Shown here: piece after piece, positions 4,601-5,253 of the stretch
How the letters are laid out: each line of letters starts with the position of its first letter
How positions within the stretch are numbered: the stretch's first letter is position 1
Assembly: GCA_005788075.1 (NCBI GenBank)
Contig: SXZC01000216.1
Location: 1 to 5,253 of the forward strand
From: Actinomycetota bacterium
GTDB taxonomy: Bacteria; Actinomycetota; Thermoleophilia; Miltoncostaeales; Miltoncostaeaceae
DNA: 5,253 nucleotides
Direction of reading: 5' to 3'
Notes under the pieces: generated by a model
Seen by the model: only the letters and a program-made list of their open reading frames with translations
What the model was told of the DNA's origin: nothing
The model's database searches: none
Position numbers and translations under genes: made by a program

Positions 4601-4921
4601 TCAGTTCGCCTGATCCTCCGCGAGCATGGGGAAAGCGGCCACCGCGTCGTGCGCGGTGTCCTCCTCGGCCTGCACCTCGCGGGCGGCCCGGACATCGGCC
4701 ATGCGGGCTTCCACCTCGGCGATCTCGGGGGCCAGCGCATCGGCCGTGAGCGCGCCCTCCTGCGACAGCGCGTACGCCCGCGCGCCGAGTGCAGCCAGCG
4801 CCTGGCGGTGACGGCGCTCGAGCACACGCTTCTCACCCTCGAGGCGCGCGCGGTGCACGGATCCGCGCATGTCGTGGGCCACGCGGCCCGCCGTGCTCGT
4901 GACCGAACGGAAGATCGACAT
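4601..4921 (-). CDS. Small predicted coiled-coil protein, unknown function
   Basis: The 106-residue protein is soluble and highly charged, with no cysteine. Two helical stretches with heptad-like hydrophobic spacing are visible: about 23-55 (HRARLEGEKRVLERRHRQAL and on) and 62-90 (ALAPEIAEVEARMADVRAAR and on). The Gly-containing turn EGALTA lies between them, which suggests a helical hairpin or dimerising coiled coil. I do not recognise a named family. The frame stays open upstream to 5158, but that extension is Pro/Arg-rich and covers the promoter region. MSIFRS at 4921 is preferred because TACCCT lies 6 bases before its ATG, matching the leaderless pattern. It is divergent from the pilin-like gene and upstream of the two zinc-ribbon genes on the same strand. 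Confidence 0.76.
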   Translation of the reverse strand: MSIFRSVTSTAGRVAHDMRGSVHRARLEGEKRVLERRHRQALAALGARAYALSQEGALTADALAPEIAEVEARMADVRAAREVQAEEDTAHDAVAAFPMLAEDQAN

Positions 4922-4927
4922 GCGCCA

Positions 4928-4933
4928 AGGGTA
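4928..4933 (-). promoter_or_regulatory. Putative -10 hexamer TACCCT of a leaderless promoter (coiled-coil gene)
   Basis: TACCCT on the reverse strand is followed by TGGCGC and then ATG at 4921. The spacing of 6 bases and the lack of any ribosome binding site fit a leaderless transcript. No -35 match is apparent. Confidence 0.5.
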
Positions 4934-4985
4934 GCGCCGCAGGTTGTCGCAGGCGCGGGCGCGAGGCGTGACGAGCGGGCACACA

Positions 4986-5002
4986 CCGGCGCGCCGGCCG
5001 GC
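4986..5002. repeat. Two overlapping perfect palindromes upstream of the pilin-like gene
   Basis: CCGGCGCGCCGG (4986-4997) and GCCGGCCGGC (4993-5002) are each their own reverse complement and overlap by five bases. They end two bases before the TAGCGT hexamer at 5005, where an activator or repressor could bind. In DNA of this composition short GC palindromes are also expected by chance, so an operator role is only a possibility. Confidence 0.3.
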
Positions 5003-5004
5003 CA

Positions 5005-5010
5005 TAGCGT
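5005..5010 (+). promoter_or_regulatory. Putative -10 hexamer TAGCGT of a leaderless promoter (pilin-like gene)
   Basis: TAGCGT is followed by CGCGGC and ATG at 5017, a spacing of 6 bases with no ribosome binding site. With the reverse-strand TACCCT at 4933-4928 it forms a divergent pair of leaderless-type promoters about 70 bases apart. Confidence 0.5.
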
Positions 5011-5016
5011 CGCGGC

Positions 5017-5253
5017 ATGGTCGGGCTGGCGGATACGCGGTGGTCTTCGGGGCAGGCGACGGTCGAGCACGTGGGGCTCGCCCTCGTGCTGGCGCTGGTG
5101 TTCGGGGCGCTCGGCACATGGGTGGCCACGGGGTTCGACGCCCCCACCGCGCCGCCACCGGTGATCGAGCGCGTGGCGGCGCCCCTGCTGGGAGATCCCG
5201 GGGGCGCCGGTGGCGCGTCGGGCCCGGGTGCCCGCGTGGCGCCGGGCGGGCCG
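5017..5253 (+). CDS. Pilin-like protein with class III signal, N-terminal part only
   Basis: 79 codons are visible before the window ends. Residues 1-12 are a short leader ending in S-S-G. Then come Q13-A-T-V-E17 and a hydrophobic helix (about 18-38, HVGLALVLALVFGALGTWVA). A glycine followed by four residues, a glutamate at +5 and a hydrophobic helix is the hallmark of type IV/Flp pilins and TadE-like pseudopilins, which a prepilin peptidase cuts after the glycine. The predicted cut is G12|Q13. The part after the helix is rich in Pro, Gly and Ala (residues 40-79) and would lie outside the membrane. Only one charged residue, R8 (with D6 as counter-charge), is in the leader, which is fewer positive charges than usual. 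No other pilus gene is in the window. A generic single-pass anchored protein is the alternative. Confidence 0.68.
   Translation, partial: MVGLADTRWSSGQATVEHVGLALVLALVFGALGTWVATGFDAPTAPPPVIERVAAPLLGDPGGAGGASGPGARVAPGGP

Noticed and set aside
4150..5070. 306-residue reverse frame over the zinc-ribbon and coiled-coil genes
   Set aside because: It is an Arg/Pro/Ser-rich shadow in a different frame from the two ribbon and coiled-coil genes, whose cysteine motifs and start signals are convincing.
4922..5158. N-terminal extension of the coiled-coil gene to an upstream ATG at 5158
   Set aside because: The added 79 residues are Pro/Arg-rich and overlap the divergent pilin-like gene and both promoters. 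The ATG at 4921 has its own TANNNT hexamer.
1..5253. CRISPR arrays, insertion sequences, tRNA genes or long direct repeats
   Set aside because: Reading both strands I found no regularly spaced repeats, transposase-like frames, terminal inverted repeats or tRNA-like folds.

Overview
This is a GC-rich chromosomal window (I estimate near 70% G+C, not counted) with tightly packed short genes and codons ending mostly in G or C. Leaderless-type promoters (TANNNT a few bases before the start codon) and Val/Ala/Arg/Asp-rich proteins suggest a high-GC actinobacterium, possibly a deep lineage such as Thermoleophilia. That placement is inference; there is no rRNA or other marker gene here. I see no tRNA, CRISPR array, insertion sequence, phage gene or attachment site.

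Layout. (1) 1-167 (-) is the 5' end of an unrecognised gene, divergent from a Bcp/PrxQ-type peroxiredoxin at 332-793 (+). A hairpin at 802-820 closes the peroxiredoxin unit. (2) 857-1880 (+) is a two-gene unit: a nitroreductase-family flavoprotein followed by a single-domain rhodanese. (3) 1903-2220 (-) is an unrecognised 105-residue soluble protein. It converges on the rhodanese and diverges from the next unit. (4) 2271-3691 (+) is a four-helix membrane protein coupled by a TGATG overlap to a BtuF-like cobalamin-binding protein that lacks a signal peptide. A GYD-domain protein follows at 3705-3980. (5) A 9-bp inverted repeat at 3987-4010 lies at the next convergent junction. (6) 3996-4921 (-) holds three small genes: a soluble zinc ribbon, a zinc ribbon with a C-terminal membrane anchor, and a predicted coiled-coil protein. 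(7) 5017-5253 (+) is the start of a gene whose N-terminus looks like a type IV/Flp pilin (class III) signal, cut by the window end.

The genes are mostly housekeeping or stress functions: peroxide reduction, flavin-dependent reduction, sulfur transfer and corrinoid binding. I find no clear new multi-gene system. The strongest unexplained pattern is in gene starts. Five genes have TANNNT 6-10 bases before ATG and no ribosome binding site. The others have Shine-Dalgarno sequences, and three of these have a TATCCT or TATGCT hexamer about 30-45 bases upstream of the start. The pilin-like N-terminus and the structured convergent junction are the other points worth a second look.
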